Source of the DNA: Muricea muricata
Lineage: Eukaryota > Cnidaria > Anthozoa > Malacalcyonacea > Plexauridae
DNA length: 64,000 nt
Reading direction: 5' to 3'
NCBI GenBank assembly: GCA_963855995.1
Contig: OY979717.1
Coordinates: 12,589,001 to 12,653,000, forward strand
Of the stretch, positions 29,301 to 41,239 are shown piece by piece. The position numbers were made by a program, and so were the translations under genes. A model generated the notes under the pieces. It did not search any database. It worked only from the letters and a program-made list of their open reading frames with translations, and was not told the DNA's origin. Numbering within the stretch: the first letter of the stretch is position 1; every line of letters starts with the position of its first letter.

Positions 29301-32300
29301 TTCAATAACGTGTCTCGTTCTCCAGATATTTACTGTTTTAAAACATTGTCATGTCATCTTCTCACGCATAATTAATTCCACATAGATCATGGAAAACCAG
29401 AAATATCTTAGAAACAAAAAAGCAGAAGTTATTCACACTTTACAAAAGTATAGGAATGTTTTCAGTGCACATATAAATGTGCAAAAGTTGCATAAACTCT
29501 GCCGGCTTTTTCAAAGATATTCGTTGTTTACTTAGTCTCATTTCAAATGCGTGAGAAGATGACGTCACAAATTAGCAGTAATTCAGTGCTGTTAAAAGAT
29601 GGATATCTCGAGAACATGGGAGGCTATTAAGAAACTGAAAGCGTCTTGAATGTGTACATTCAAATGACGTCTAAGTGAAATTAAACTAAGTGCCGTCTTT
29701 TCAAGTGACGTCTAAGTGCCTCTTTAACTGTTTTCATAATTTTAAAGTGATCAGTGAATTATTTTGTTATTCTAGCTCTGGGACGCAAATGAGTTAAGAG
29801 TATATTTCTTGAAATTTATGACATGCACGTCAACCATGTTGGTGGTGAAGCACAAAGCGATGATTACTACATAATTTTGCATTTGAGAAATTTACAAAAA
29901 TACTGAAATCTTAATAAGTGTACTTTGTAATACCAAAAAACTAACCTGCAATTTCACTGCAAGATCATTCAGCTGTAAGCAAAACTGTCTAATAACAAAC
30001 AAACAAGGGTAATTAGCGATGTTACATATTTGAATACACCAGGATCCAGTAAGGAACCAGCTAAGGTGGTGCTGATTCAGTATGGCTGCACTGATATGTG
30101 CAGCCATACTGAATCAACGCCACCTTAGCTGGTTGTGATCAAATTTACTCCTATAATTTAGGTAGTGCTAGTCTAATTTATCGACCTTTTTCGAAATTTT
30201 TTAATTCCCTTAGCTACGATATTCGTAGCACATCCATGACTGAATCCTTTCAGACAAAGCTGAAAGAATTCCTTTCTGCATCTTTATTTTCTCTTATTAG
30301 TGACCTCTCACTTGTTTGTTTTTTTTTTCTCTTTAGTTAATTTATTTTTAATTATATTTTATATTTCATTTATTCCGCCCTCAATTCAATGTATTCTACT
30401 TGTAACTTGACGGGGTAACCCAAAGATTTAACAAGCCTCTTGGTTTCTATTTGGGTTTCCTCGCCACATACATGTTGTTTTTCATTTGTGTGTGTTCTAT
30501 CTTGTATTTATTTAATTGTTGTGTATTAATTTTTCTCAATTATTGTGGCAAAAAAATAAATCAATGTGTAATTATCGTGAAATATTACTCCTTCCATGTC
30601 ATTCATGACAACTTTATCAGTGAGAATGTCGCTTTAAAATGTCTCTAACACCTCCGAAAATACTGTACACACCCAACATACCAAGGTGCACTTGTGAGTA
30701 TTATATCACAGGCGGCCCAATTCAGTGTGTAGTTTCATATAGAGATCAGTGCGCACATAAACTTCATAATGTATGAAGTTTATGTGCGCACTGATCTCTA
30801 TATGAAACTACACACTGAATTGGGTCGCCTGTGATTATATGACATTCAAATGAATTTTGGATTATACTAATTCAGACACATCATAGAAATTTAACCATGA
30901 GTACCTGCACAGTGAATTCAAATCAAAACTGTTGTTATAAAATAAAATATACTTGTTAAGCTTTGTGGAAACACAACGTAAATTTATTATTGCAGAGCTT
31001 TCGATCCGTAAGCTCGGATCTTCATCAGTGCTATAATAATATGACTATTTGAATTCACACGCCCCTTTTTTTTATACATAAAGTGTCGTGATTGTATGCT
31101 CGCGTGATTTAAAAGTTAATTAAACGGTTAAATCAGCTACGTCATTTCTAACGTAGCGAAATGGTTCTAATTAACCCGCATGCGTGCGCAAAGAAGAAAG
31201 AAAAATTTAATTTTGCACAGTAAAGAGAGCGCTCCACGTACTGTCTAGTCGCTTACCCTCTTGATCTATCGTACTATGTTTTTCAATTTCAATTGACTCT
31301 CTCATTTTGCGAGAGAACTTATGACTTTCAGTCACTAAAATGGACGCTTCATTCCATTTCATGCGATGGTCATATGACCAAGAGTGTTTAGCTAGTGCTG
31401 ATTTTTTCTAGCTCGGCTTTCTCGATTTTTATTAAAAGCCCTTTAGGGCAACACAATATGTACAATTAAAAATACTTATTTACAATAAATACACAAATTT
31501 ACTGCTGGCAACTCTCCCTAAGACTCCATTCACACACCAAAGAGTTTGAAATTGTGTTCTGTCCATATCAAAAAATTCTAAGTTCAATCTGTTCGATACG
31601 TATGTCTTAAAGTATTGCAAACACGGAGTCTTCATAGCAGTGTTAAACTGGTGAGAGTTCCTTTCCTTCCAGGCGGCGAATTTTGCAGCTGAAATAATAT
31701 ACCTCGTCAGGTCACTAGTTGTATTCAATCCAGTTTCACCCAATAAAATCACTCGTTCGGAAAGTGTCGTGATAGACGGATCAATTCTGTTACAGACGTC
31801 AAGCACAAAACGCCATAGTGCTGCAACGAAGGAACAATTAATGAGCGCATGCGACAAATTTTCCCATCGCTTTTTACACCCCGAACATGTAGCAGGAATC
31901 CGGGGATTACGGCTGTTGAGCAAAGAATTAACATTGAGTACAAGATGTACGGTTCGCCAGTAAAAGTCACGTAGGACTGGATCTTCCAAACCCGAATGAA
32001 TCCTGCTCCAAATATCACTCCAAATTAACCCTCGGAAGTGCTGATCCCACTTGATTTGACAGGCTGGTCGAACAGGAGTAATTCTGTTACTAATTGCCTT
32101 CGAATAATAAAATCGAGCTGGCTGTGCGTACGTCAGATCAACATCGAATTCCCTCAAGACACGAAGAACAATGCTGTAAAAAGTAGATGGAGTATCTACA
32201 TTAGGTTTGCTGTTATCGTTGACACCAATAGATCGACCAATGTAGTATCGCATCAAATCTTTCCACGGGGCCGATGCTTCTTCAAGAAATTTGAATACAC

Positions 32301-35300
32301 GCGGAATCAACAGACACTTGCTCTGCACTTCGATGTCGATTACATTTAAGCCACCAGACGTGATGGCAGAAATACAAACTTCTCGTCTTACGAGCTCGGG
32401 TTTATTGGACCAGATGAGTTTCCACATCGCCGTCTTTAGCCTTTCTATGACGGCTCGCTCAGGTGGGTAGATCCGTACTAAATGCCAGATGGATGATGCA
32501 GCCAAAGATCGGAGGACAGTGCATTTACCATGCAGGGTCAGGAATCTCGACTGCCATTCCGACAAGACCTTGCAAAACTTCGCTACTCCCGTATCCCATG
32601 TTTTGTGTGCGGCGCTCATATCACCAAAGTGAAAACCAACAATTTTGATAGTGCTGTCTGACCACATCAATCCTCCAGGAGAATCTGATCGCTGCCTCCA
32701 CCGACCAAGCCAGAGACCTTTTGACTTTGTTCGATTCAGCTTCGCTCCATTTGCACGACCATATTTTTCAAACACATCTAGCACCTTGAGAAGACCACAG
32801 TCATTGGTCACAAAGCAGGTGTTGTCGTCGGCGTATTGACTGATCTTGCATTCACGACCGCCTGGGAGCTTGATACCTCGTATTTCGCTGCAAGTCCGAA
32901 TTAGTTGACCAAAGCATTCTGAAACGAGCACAAATAGTAGGGGAAACAAGGGACAGCCTTGTCTCACTCCTCGCGTAACATCAAAGAATTCCGATAAAGT
33001 ACCGTTGCTGAGTATCGCACTTTGAACATGAGTGTACAGACATCGGATGATGCCCCGAATGATAGGACCAAAGTTCATACTAGCTAAAACCTTGTGCATA
33101 AATTTCCAGTCAACATAATCGAAAGCCTTTTCCTGATCAATTGCGATGAAGGCACATTGGAGATTGTTCGAATGGACATAATCCGAAATGTCTCTTAATA
33201 GTGTCGCATTGTCGTCAGAGGATCTACCAGGGACAGCACACGATTGGTCAGGATGAATAACAGACGGCATGACCACACGAAGGCGTTGAGCGATCACCTT
33301 AGCAATTAATTTATAATCGACATTCAACAACGAGATGGGCCGCCAGTTCTTAAGGTTTTCAGGGTCATCCTTTTTGAAGATCAAAGTAATGATTGCCCGT
33401 CGGAGTGAAAGAGGTAATTCACCTTTATCTAGACAATAGTTAGCCATTGCCACGAAGTCACTCGCTAGGATGTCCCAGAAACAAACGTAAAACTCTTTGG
33501 GTAAGCCGTCAGAACCCGGCGTGCGGTTTGCTGGCATTGCGTGGAGAGCAAGCAGACACTCTTCTTCGGAAAGAAGTGTTTCTAAGGATAGTTTCTCTTC
33601 TTCGGAAAGGTGGCGGTCAATAACTTTGAGAACTTCTTCCTGATCACGATCGTCTAGAAGCTGAGAAGTATATAGCCGTTTGTAGAAGCGTACTTGCTCT
33701 TGCATAATAGCTGCTGAATCTGTAACCCGTCCACAGTCGGTCTTAAGCGCACTGACCAATTTTTTGGAGCCATTGGATCTTTCTCGGCGAAAAAAGAAAC
33801 GAGAAGGCTTCTCTCGATTGCGGATAATACGGACACGACTTCGGATTCTAACTCCCTCCAATCGTTTACAATCAAGATCACATAGTTCTGTACGAACTCG
33901 TTGTAATTGAGCCAACTCCTCGGGGGACAAATTGCATTTCCCACTTAGACGGTGAAATTGATTCATAAGGTGAGCTCGCTGTTCATTGGATTTTTTCTTA
34001 ACAGATTGGCTATACTCAATAATAATATTTCGCATTTCAGACTTGATTTCGTCCCACCACTCCCCAATATCCTGGAAAAGTGCTTTTGACTCAGACCAGT
34101 CCGCCCAAAAGGATTTGATTGCATCACGTAATTTCGCATGACCAAGTAGAGACGTATTGAGTTTCCAAACACCCCCTCCCCATGTAATGACATGATCCGT
34201 ATCAAATAAGGTAAGAAAAATCAAGTCATGATCCGATAAATGGCACGGGTGGATTCAAGAGACTGCCCGATCATCCGCCAATTCGGAAGATATATAAAAT
34301 TTGTCTAGTCGAGACATTATGGAACGATCTGCGTTGGACCACGTACACGTTTTCAGTTTTGGGTGTTGTTTACGCCAAATGTCCACCAGGTGATATCTTG
34401 ATAGTAAGCGCTTCATTTCCGGACTACCAATGCTTCCATGGGAAGGGTTGCCACCAAACCGATCCATAGCTACGTCTAAGACGAAATTGAAGTCTCCACC
34501 TATGATGATTTTGCGACTGGTTAGCAAATATCTATCCAGATTAGACAAAAACTCCAAGCGATCAGCACCTACTGTAGGGACATAGACATTAACGATCCGC
34601 AAAGGTGTTCCATTAAACTTCAAATCACAAACACACACTCGGCCATCATAGTCAACATCAAACTTTACGGCTTCAAACTTCGCCGGGTCGCGAATCAAGA
34701 TTCCAACACCACCACTGTAAATCGTACCCACGCTCCAAAAACCTTTATATCGGCTTTCGGCAGACCATTGCAAACACTCACCCTTATTTAGAATTCTTGT
34801 GTCTTGTAGTAATGCAACGTCATACACATGTTTAGATAAGTAATCAAACATTAGGCGACGCCGCTTTGGATCACGCATACCATTAACGTTGAGGGAAATT
34901 ACCGATAGGGAGTTATCACCGACCGAGGCTTTCGAGGTTTCTTCGACTGAACTAAGGTCCACTCTGCCTTCTCACGATTCCGCTTTAGTGGATCGGAATC
35001 TAGATCCATATCTCCTTTTTCCGTCATCAAGGCACCTTGGGAAGAACTAACCACACTGGTATCTAACAGCTCAGGTGAACTTTGAGTATCTGGAGGAGGC
35101 TGGGACGTAGGAGGAACTCGGGACGTAGAGGGATCATGTGGCGGGGGATGGTCTTGAGACTCGGAAGTATCTTGAGAAATTGACTGTGGCTGTTCATTGT
35201 GTGACTCAGGCTGCGACCGTATTTCCTGTGAAGATTCGCCATTCCGATCAGTATCCATTACCACAGCTGTCTCACGAGGTACTTCCTGAGGAGGGCGCAA

Positions 35301-38210
35301 GTCAGGGCAGTTTGCCCGAACATGGCCAAACTTGCCACAGCGAAAACACTTAAAACATTGATCACGCGTGTGACCAGCAATGCCACATTTAAAACATACC
35401 ACGTCATTTGGACACTCATTCGCACGATGACCTAATTGACGGCATCGAAAACATTAAGGAAGCTGCCCTTTATGACGAATTTCCACTGGAGATTCGGCTA
35501 TATGCGATTTCCGTGGTATATCTTTGCAATCCGAGTCCCAGTTTCAATCGTTGGGAAACCTTGTTCGGTCAACATTTCACGCTCTATAGTTTCGACTGTG
35601 CCATATTGAGCAAGAGATTCAGCAACCACTTTATTAGGCACTTCACTTGGAACATACAGTATTCTGACATCTAAAATCGGACTTTCGATTGGTTGTACGC
35701 CAATTTCTACGTCTTTGATTGTAAAAGGCTGCGATAAAAAATTCATCTTAGCCTCGTTGGTACGAAATGTGACACGGTAGCGATCATGTGGCATGGATTG
35801 CACAGCCTTGACTACCTTTACATCAACAACACGAATAACGGCTTCGATAACTTCCTTAACCGACACAGTGTCTAACGCCTTAGTATGTAAGACAACCGTA
35901 TTGGGACGACGAGTCCTCGGCTCATTTGATCGAACACGGTGACTTCGTTGTTCTCCCACGCCGGAATCACGGGCAGCTGCAGCAAAATCCATCTCTGAAA
36001 CCACACCAGGGGCACCAACACCAGGAACACCAACACCAGGAACACCAACACCAGGAGCTCCAACACCAGGAGCTCCAACACCAGGAGCACCAACACCAGG
36101 AACACCAACACCAACACCAGGAGTACCAACACCAACTCGCTCGTCTGTCTGCTCCACTTCTTCTTGGGTATCCACCACGATAAGATTAGAGATTTGCTTC
36201 TATTGCTTTTCTTCGTTTGTTCTTTCGCGCAGTTAGTCTTATGTTCTTTAAGACGTAATGAGAGATTTCGGCCAGTTTCACCAATATATACCAAACCACA
36301 TTCACATGGAATGCGGTACACACCGGGTTTCTGAAATTCATTAACGGTATCCTTATGTGTGCAGAGAGCTCGAAACAATTTGTTTTCACTAGAATGGTAT
36401 AACTGAATGCCAGCTTCTTTTAAAATCCTTTCGATTTTATGTGAAGCTGAACCAATATACGGTAGACTAACAGAGGACTGATATTCGGTCTTTTCCCGTA
36501 CCTGTTGTCGTGTTTTCATATTTTTATTCTATGAATTTCTTAGGATAACCATTCATTTTTAAAACACTTCTCAAATGTTCAAGTTCTCCTTCAATGTTGT
36601 TCACCTCACAAATTGTTTTCGCTCGGTTAATAAGTGTCTTACACACTGAGTTCTTTATGCTAGGATGGTGAAATGAATTATAGTGCAGATACCTGTCCGT
36701 GTGTGTTGGTTTTCTGTACACCCTATGTCCTAATGACCCATCTTCCTGAATTAACAGTACATCTAAGAAAGGTATAGTTTTATCTTCCTTCTGCATTTCT
36801 AATGTGAACTTAATAGAAGGATGTAAACTATTAATGTGTTCTAGAAATCGATGGAGATTTTCTAGACCATGTGCCAGAATCCTTGTTTTAACGTTGAGGT
36901 GGCTAAAGCTTTCTTCTCAAATTCTTCCATGAACAAATTGGCCATAAAAGGTGACAATGGACTTCCCATTGGGGCACCATGTGTCTGTTCATAGAATTTC
37001 TCCCTCCACTGAAAACATGTCGTAGTTAAACATAGTTTCAGCAGGTCATATATATTCTCAGGAGAAAGGGTAGTTCTTAGATGAAGTGTAGTGTCCATTA
37101 AAACATAGGGTGTACAGAAAACCAACACACACGGACAGGTATCTGCACTATAATTCATTTCACCATCCTAGCATAAAGAACTCAGTGTGTAAGACACTTA
37201 TTAACCGAGCGAAAACAATTTGGGAGGTGAACAACATTGAAGGAGAACTTGAACATTTGAGAAGTGTTTTAAAAATGAATGGTTATCCTAAGAAATTCAT
37301 AGAATAAAAATATGAAAACACGACAACAGGTACGGGAAAAGACCGAATATCAGTCCTCTGTTAGTCTACCGTATATTGGTCCAGCTTCACATAAAATCGA
37401 AAGGATTTTAAAAGAAGCTGGCATTCAGTTATACCATCCTAGTGAAAACAAATTGTTTCGAGCTCTCTGCACACATAAGGATACCGTTAATGAATTTCAG
37501 AAACCCGGTGTGTACCGCATTTCATGTGAATGTGGTTTGGTATATATTGGTGAAACTGGCCGAAATCTCTCATTACGTCTTAAAGAACATAAGACCAACT
37601 GCGAGAAAGCCGAGCTAGAAAAAATCAGCACTAGCTAAACACTCTTGGACATTTGACCATCGCATGAAATGGAATGAAGCGTCCATTTTAGTGACTGAAA
37701 GTCATAAGTTCTCTCGCAAAATGAGAGAGTCAATTGAAATTGAAAAACATAGTAGATCAAGAGGGTAAGCCACTAGACAGCACGTGGCGCGCTCTCTTTA
37801 CTGTGCAAAATTAAATTTCTCTTTCTTCTTTGCGCACGCATGCTGGTTAATTAGAACCATTTCGCTACGTTAGAAATGACGAGCTGATTTGACAGTTTAA
37901 TTAACTTTTAAATCACGTGAGCATACAATCACGACACTTTATGTATAAAAAAGGGGCGTGTGAATTCAAATAGTCATATTATTATAGCACTGATGAAGAT
38001 CCGAGCTTACGGATCAAAAGCTCTGCAATAATAAATTTACGTGGTGTTTCCACAAAGCTTAATAAGTATATTGTATTCACCATGCAAACGTACAAGAAAC
38101 TTAAAATAAAATATATTTTCCAGCTTTCTTATAATATCACTTTATCTCATAATAAATCATTTTATTTACATTATTTATAAACTAAAAGATATTATAATGT
38201 ATATATATAT

Positions 38211-38257
<47 letters not shown>

Positions 38258-40789
38258 GGTGTATCAAAAAAAAGTAGACAAATCTGAAATCGCTCTCTAT
38301 TTCGCGAAGCGCCTCAATGTACGATGTTTTGTATTAAAATAGATTGTTTTGGTACTTATAATCTAGAATAAACCGGGAAAATGAGAAATTTAAAACTTCA
38401 ATACCCGGGGGGTTCTGTCTTTTACGGCAATTTGAATACGCCTTGCGCACAAAACTTAAATGCTTAAAAGTAATTCTGACTTGGTAGATGGAAAATTTGT
38501 CGGATGTTGTATTGCTGTACAAAATTTCAGAAAATTTGCACGCGTGTAAGCCGTTCAAAACGTCGCGCGAATTTCCATATTTTTAGCAAAATTAGCTTTG
38601 TGCATGTTTAATTTATGTATTTACTTAATTTGCATACAACTCCCAAAGGACATTTAATTAAAATTGGAACATTTCTTCAGAAAAAACGATTCCTATTGAG
38701 AAAAAATATACGTTCGCACGACGTTTTGAATGGCTTAAACTCAATCAAATTTCTTGAAATTTTAAACAGCAATAAAACACCCGACAAATTTTCCATCTAC
38801 CAAGTCAGAATTACTTTTAAGCATTTAAGTTTTGTGCGCAAGGCATTTTTAATGTGTTTCAGAATACACACACCCCTGGGTTTGAAACATTTAAATTTCA
38901 GAATATTTTCATTTATTCTACACCGTAAGTACCCCAGCAATGTATATTAATAAAAAACTTCATACCTCAAGCCGCTTCGCGAGGTTGACAGCCGTTTCAA
39001 AATTGTCTACTTTTTTTGATACACCCTGTATATATATATATATATATATAGCTCGTCCAGTCTAATATATTATTGGTTAAAAGAGGATCACATGTGCAGT
39101 CATGAAATTCAACTGTTGACCACATGAGGTCATGATACTGTACCTTAAATGTTCATATTTCCAAACACCTTCGTCCTGTCCCTCAGGAGGTTCCAATATC
39201 AAAGTTATGTTTTCAAAATCAGATTTAATTAATTGCTGGATATACTGCAATTAAAACAAATTACTAACAAACAAAAAAATTGACAAGATAAACATTTTAT
39301 ATATTATGTTTATCTAGGAAAAAATACATTGTTTTGTTTTTATTTTAGGTGACAAATATATTATAGTATCAGCCAAAAAGGCGAACAGAATTTGACTGTA
39401 TGACCTAGCACAGTGGTGGTTCTAAATTAACTCTCCAAGCATCACAAAAAATGTATTTGGTATCTGGGTTAAGAGTTCAGGGGCCGGTTGTATCAACGGT
39501 GTTTAGCTTGAACAGTGGATAAGTACAAAAATGTAAAACATTAGTTTGCATATTGCATAAACAAACCAGCTAAAGTTATTTGACCTTAGAAGAACAATAT
39601 CATTATAATATAAAACTAAATACAGTATTTATTCTTTAAACTCATAATTTTGGTTCTGTATATACTAGGTGTAAAAGTGATTTTAAAATTTTACCTAATT
39701 ATATCCACCGTTTATGCTAAATACCTAGTTGATACAACTGGCCCTTGATCTGAGAATTGTATCATCATGATGAGTCATTTTTTAAATTTGTAGACAGCAT
39801 ATACTGTACCGGCAACTTTGTATAGTTTAATTAACACTAATCTTTTCATTACACTTCAAAAAACATACTTGTTGTACTGCTAATGTGCTATCCATTTCTT
39901 CAAAAGGCTCATCAGGCCAACTGTACATTGCCTAAAATAAAAAGGTCAATTAAAATAGCTATGGTGCACGTAACGATTAGGCTTTTTTAAATTTTTTTTT
40001 AGGTTTTCTTCTAGACTTTTCTAATTCTGTCCCACATAGAGTACGGATGAGGTGTTAGGTAAGGGTTAGGCATAGGGTTAATAAAAGGCTTAATGTAGGA
40101 CGTATAGCATGTAACTGCCCCAGAACTCTTGCCAGACAAGGGACCGATCGTTAACTACGTCACAGGGGGAGCGGTGGTTTTGATAGGGGGGTATGCTTTT
40201 CAACATTAGTAACATTGGGGGGGAGGGGGGGGGTAAAGTTTTATGCTACATTAAAAATGCAGGGGGTTAAATTTTATTTAAGAAATGTGAAGAGGGGCAA
40301 TGTTTTCATTTTAGGTTATTGTAAAGGGGTAAAAATTTTATTTTTCAATTTTCTTCGGAAACCACCGCCCCCCTCCCCAGTGACGTAATTAACAATCGGT
40401 CCCCAAATAGACAAAGTTATTACTTGTTTGTGACAGCACAAATAACAACAAGCTAAAAGATATAGATTGGGTTAGCAAAGAATTCCAAAGATATTGGGGA
40501 CTGCAAGAGGAATCTCACATTCTGGGCAAGTTTGCCAAAAAACTTAAATTTATACAGTATATATGTTTTTTCATAAGAACAAAATTAATTATGTAAATAT
40601 TATAAATTTTCAAATTTGAAATATATTAAAATATAAAATACCGTTCTGAACCAAAGAAGAGAACTGGGTAGAACCATAAAACAAAAAATATTAAAAGTGT
40701 ACAAATCATTGTACTGACCATACCTCAGCTCTGGTACCTGGCCGATTTCGCCGGATTATTGGAGCACTCAAATGAACGACGCTCGCCAT
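26333..40789 (-). CDS. MOB4: MOB kinase activator-like 4 (phocein)
   Basis: MOB4 is a core member of the STRIPAK phosphatase-kinase complex. Eight exons join in phase: 40789-40724, 39931-39869, 39244-39144, 29988-29946, 29164-29078, 28940-28861, 27632-27521 and 26464-26333. They total 227 residues (human is 225). Conserved blocks in order: [109 protein letters not shown] and ENLIVPTD. The zinc-site Cys pair (exon 5) and His pair (HAYYHH, exon 7) are present. Exon 5 uses a weak GTTGCA donor. Intron 3 is about 9.2 kb, mostly a nested PLE and LINE. The gene is divergent from TRNT1. Confidence 0.96.
28463..28626. repeat. MITE in MOB4 intron 6
   Basis: Ends AAAGGTTGTCCTTTCA and TGAAAGGACAACCTTT bracket about 164 bp. 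Only the outer 20 bp or so pair. The target duplication is unclear. Confidence 0.7.
30056..30128. repeat. Short foldback
   Basis: Arms of about 35 bp (AACCAGCTAAGGTGG ... CCACCTTAGCTGGTT) surround GCAGCCATACTGAATC motifs. It lies in MOB4 intron 3, about 70 bp from exon 4. Confidence 0.85.
30707..30833. mobile_element. Near-perfect palindromic MITE
   Basis: A 127-bp element starting CACAGGCGGCCCAATTCAG, with arms of about 60 bp almost identical. It is flanked by ATTATAT on both sides (30700-30706 and 30834-30840). MOB4 intron 3. No ORF. Confidence 0.88.
30982..31041 (-). ncRNA. Hammerhead ribozyme, PLE copy 2 arm A (core intact)
   Basis: Minus strand: CTGATGA (31022-31028) and GAAA (30999-31002), with stem II GATCCG/CGGATC and loop AGCTTA. 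GCTC follows GAAA, giving the minimal stem III AGCT and a CUC-type cleavage triplet. Stem I pairs GCA with TGC, then TTATTAT with ATAATAA. The self-complementary AGCT stem III suggests dimer-assisted folding, as known for short-stem-III hammerheads. Confidence 0.7.
31480..34962 (-). pseudogene. LINE ORF2: AP endonuclease and reverse transcriptase, one in-frame stop
   Basis: The endonuclease (34962-34255) has SLNVNG, LLQDTR, GGDFNFV and [13 protein letters not shown] at 34255-34257 interrupts the frame; the same frame then continues with the endonuclease SDHDLI motif and the RT. RT motifs are [40 protein letters not shown] and QYADDNT (catalytic Asp pair). A C-terminal CSGCKK ... HALINC zinc motif follows. 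About 1,160 codons in all. Only this one stop breaks it, so the copy is young. Confidence 0.92.
34899..36178 (-). pseudogene. LINE ORF1: repeat-rich N-terminus and CCHC zinc knuckles, broken
   Basis: The first frame (36178-35498) starts [10 protein letters not shown] and carries about ten [10 protein letters not shown]-type repeats encoded by a 12-bp minisatellite. A nucleic-acid-binding-like region with [20 protein letters not shown] follows. A frameshift near 35500 and a TAA just before the first CFRC knuckle break it. The frame from 35402 has [14 protein letters not shown] and [14 protein letters not shown] knuckles, then a Ser/Gln/Pro-rich tail. It overlaps the start of ORF2 by 64 bp. Confidence 0.85.
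36186..37158 (-). pseudogene. PLE copy A: partial RT and GIY-YIG
   Basis: Frames 37158-36862, 36796-36524 and 36519 down to the LINE junction encode RT pieces: [20 protein letters not shown] (palm, motif B region), then [16 protein letters not shown] and HPSIKNS. The endonuclease [20 protein letters not shown] follows. The segment that should hold the catalytic Tyr-x-Asp-Asp box is missing between the first two frames, so this copy cannot encode an active RT. Confidence 0.85.
37107..37638 (+). pseudogene. PLE copy B: RT thumb and GIY-YIG
   Basis: Frames 37110-37307 and 37312-37638 repeat the copy A sequence in the opposite direction ([16 protein letters not shown], then [20 protein letters not shown]). 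The RT palm is absent because the copy begins at the inverted junction at 37107. Confidence 0.85.
37976..38040 (+). ncRNA. Hammerhead motif, PLE copy 2 arm B (probably inactive)
   Basis: Same fold as arm A: CTGATGA at 37990-37996 and stem II GATCCG/CGGATC. The second conserved box reads AAAA rather than GAAA. Its G (G12) is the general base in catalysis, so cleavage should be abolished or very slow. Confidence 0.7.
38199..38254. repeat. (AT)n microsatellite
   Basis: About 56 bp of AT repeat with one interruption, abutting a mariner-like element. Confidence 0.95.
38255..39028. mobile_element. 774-bp Tc1/mariner-like long palindrome
   Basis: Ends CAGGGTGTATCAAAAAAAA / TTTTTTTGATACACCCTG inside TA-repeat DNA. 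The two halves are imperfect inverted copies of each other over almost the whole length, about 380 bp per arm. Each arm holds an outward-facing open frame with the same [21 protein letters not shown] stretch. It sits in MOB4 intron 3. The frames look like by-products of conserved arm sequence, not transposase. Confidence 0.85.
39029..39050. repeat. Short (AT)n tract
   Basis: About 22 bp of TA repeat on the right flank of the palindrome. Confidence 0.9.
39481..39747. repeat. MITE in MOB4 intron 2
   Basis: Ends GGGCCGGTTGTATCAAC and GTTGATACAACTGGCCC, with the next 30 bp also inverted (GGTGTTTAGC ... GCTAAATACC). About 267 bp, no ORF. Confidence 0.75.
40140..40406. repeat. MITE in MOB4 intron 1
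   Basis: Ends GGGACCGATCGTTAACTACG and CGTAATTAACAATCGGTCCC with G-rich and C-rich inner arms around a purine-rich centre. About 267 bp, no ORF. Confidence 0.75.
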
Positions 40790-41239
40790 TTTCAATGTTG
40801 TAGAACGTTCATTAATCCTTCCAGACCCCCCGTCTATTCGTATATGAAAATATAAGTAAGCTTCCATTTTTCTACCGTGTTCCACTGTTTAGAAAAAAAT
40901 TCATGTGATAAACGTAAAAATATTTGAATCATTGGTCTCCTATTAAATCAATGGCTTGGGCAAACCAGAGATAAGCTGGGCTAAAAATTATGAATAAATA
41001 GCCAACATAATATTTGACGTTCCAAAAAGGAAATTTTGTACTCGGTAGTGGAATGTATACGAATCCGAAGGAGAGGGCGGGGGGAGCGAGTATTCAATCT
41101 TCTATTTCAGCATCACGGACAAGTGAAACCACAAGATTGGTATTTATAATATGAAACTTTCAATATGAAAGACTGGGTATCAAACAGTTTTGATGTTTAT
41201 ATTTCCAAGAAAATTGCAAAAGTAAGTGGCTGTAGAAAA

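Larger units (their letters stand above)
31425..36221 (-). mobile_element. Tx1/L1-like LINE inserted in the PLE
   Basis: A non-LTR retrotransposon of about 4.8 kb with two ORFs: a zinc-knuckle ORF1, and an ORF2 with endonuclease plus reverse transcriptase. Flanks CTTTCTCG (31417-31424) and CTTTCGCG (36222-36229) are an 8-bp target duplication with one mismatch, inside the GIY-YIG/linker part of the PLE. The 3' end has a GCCCTAAAGGGC hairpin and an A/T-rich tail. Assignment to the Tx1/L1 side rests on the endonuclease and RT motifs and CCHC knuckles in ORF1. Confidence 0.9.
30957..38063. mobile_element. Head-to-head pair of Penelope-like elements (copy 2), split by a LINE
   Basis: Copy A runs minus (37106 down to 30957, interrupted at 31425-36221 by a LINE). 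Copy B runs plus (37107-38063). They meet at 37106/37107, so the RT thumb, GIY-YIG and terminal segments appear as inverted arms of about 1 kb each. Outer ends match (TAAGCTTTGTGGAAACAC / GTGTTTCCACAAAGCTTA). Each arm ends in a hammerhead motif. It lies within MOB4 intron 3. Confidence 0.88.

Noticed and set aside
35926-36183. HQEHQHQEH-type plus-strand ORF
   Set aside because: Antisense reading of the 12-bp repeat in LINE ORF1.
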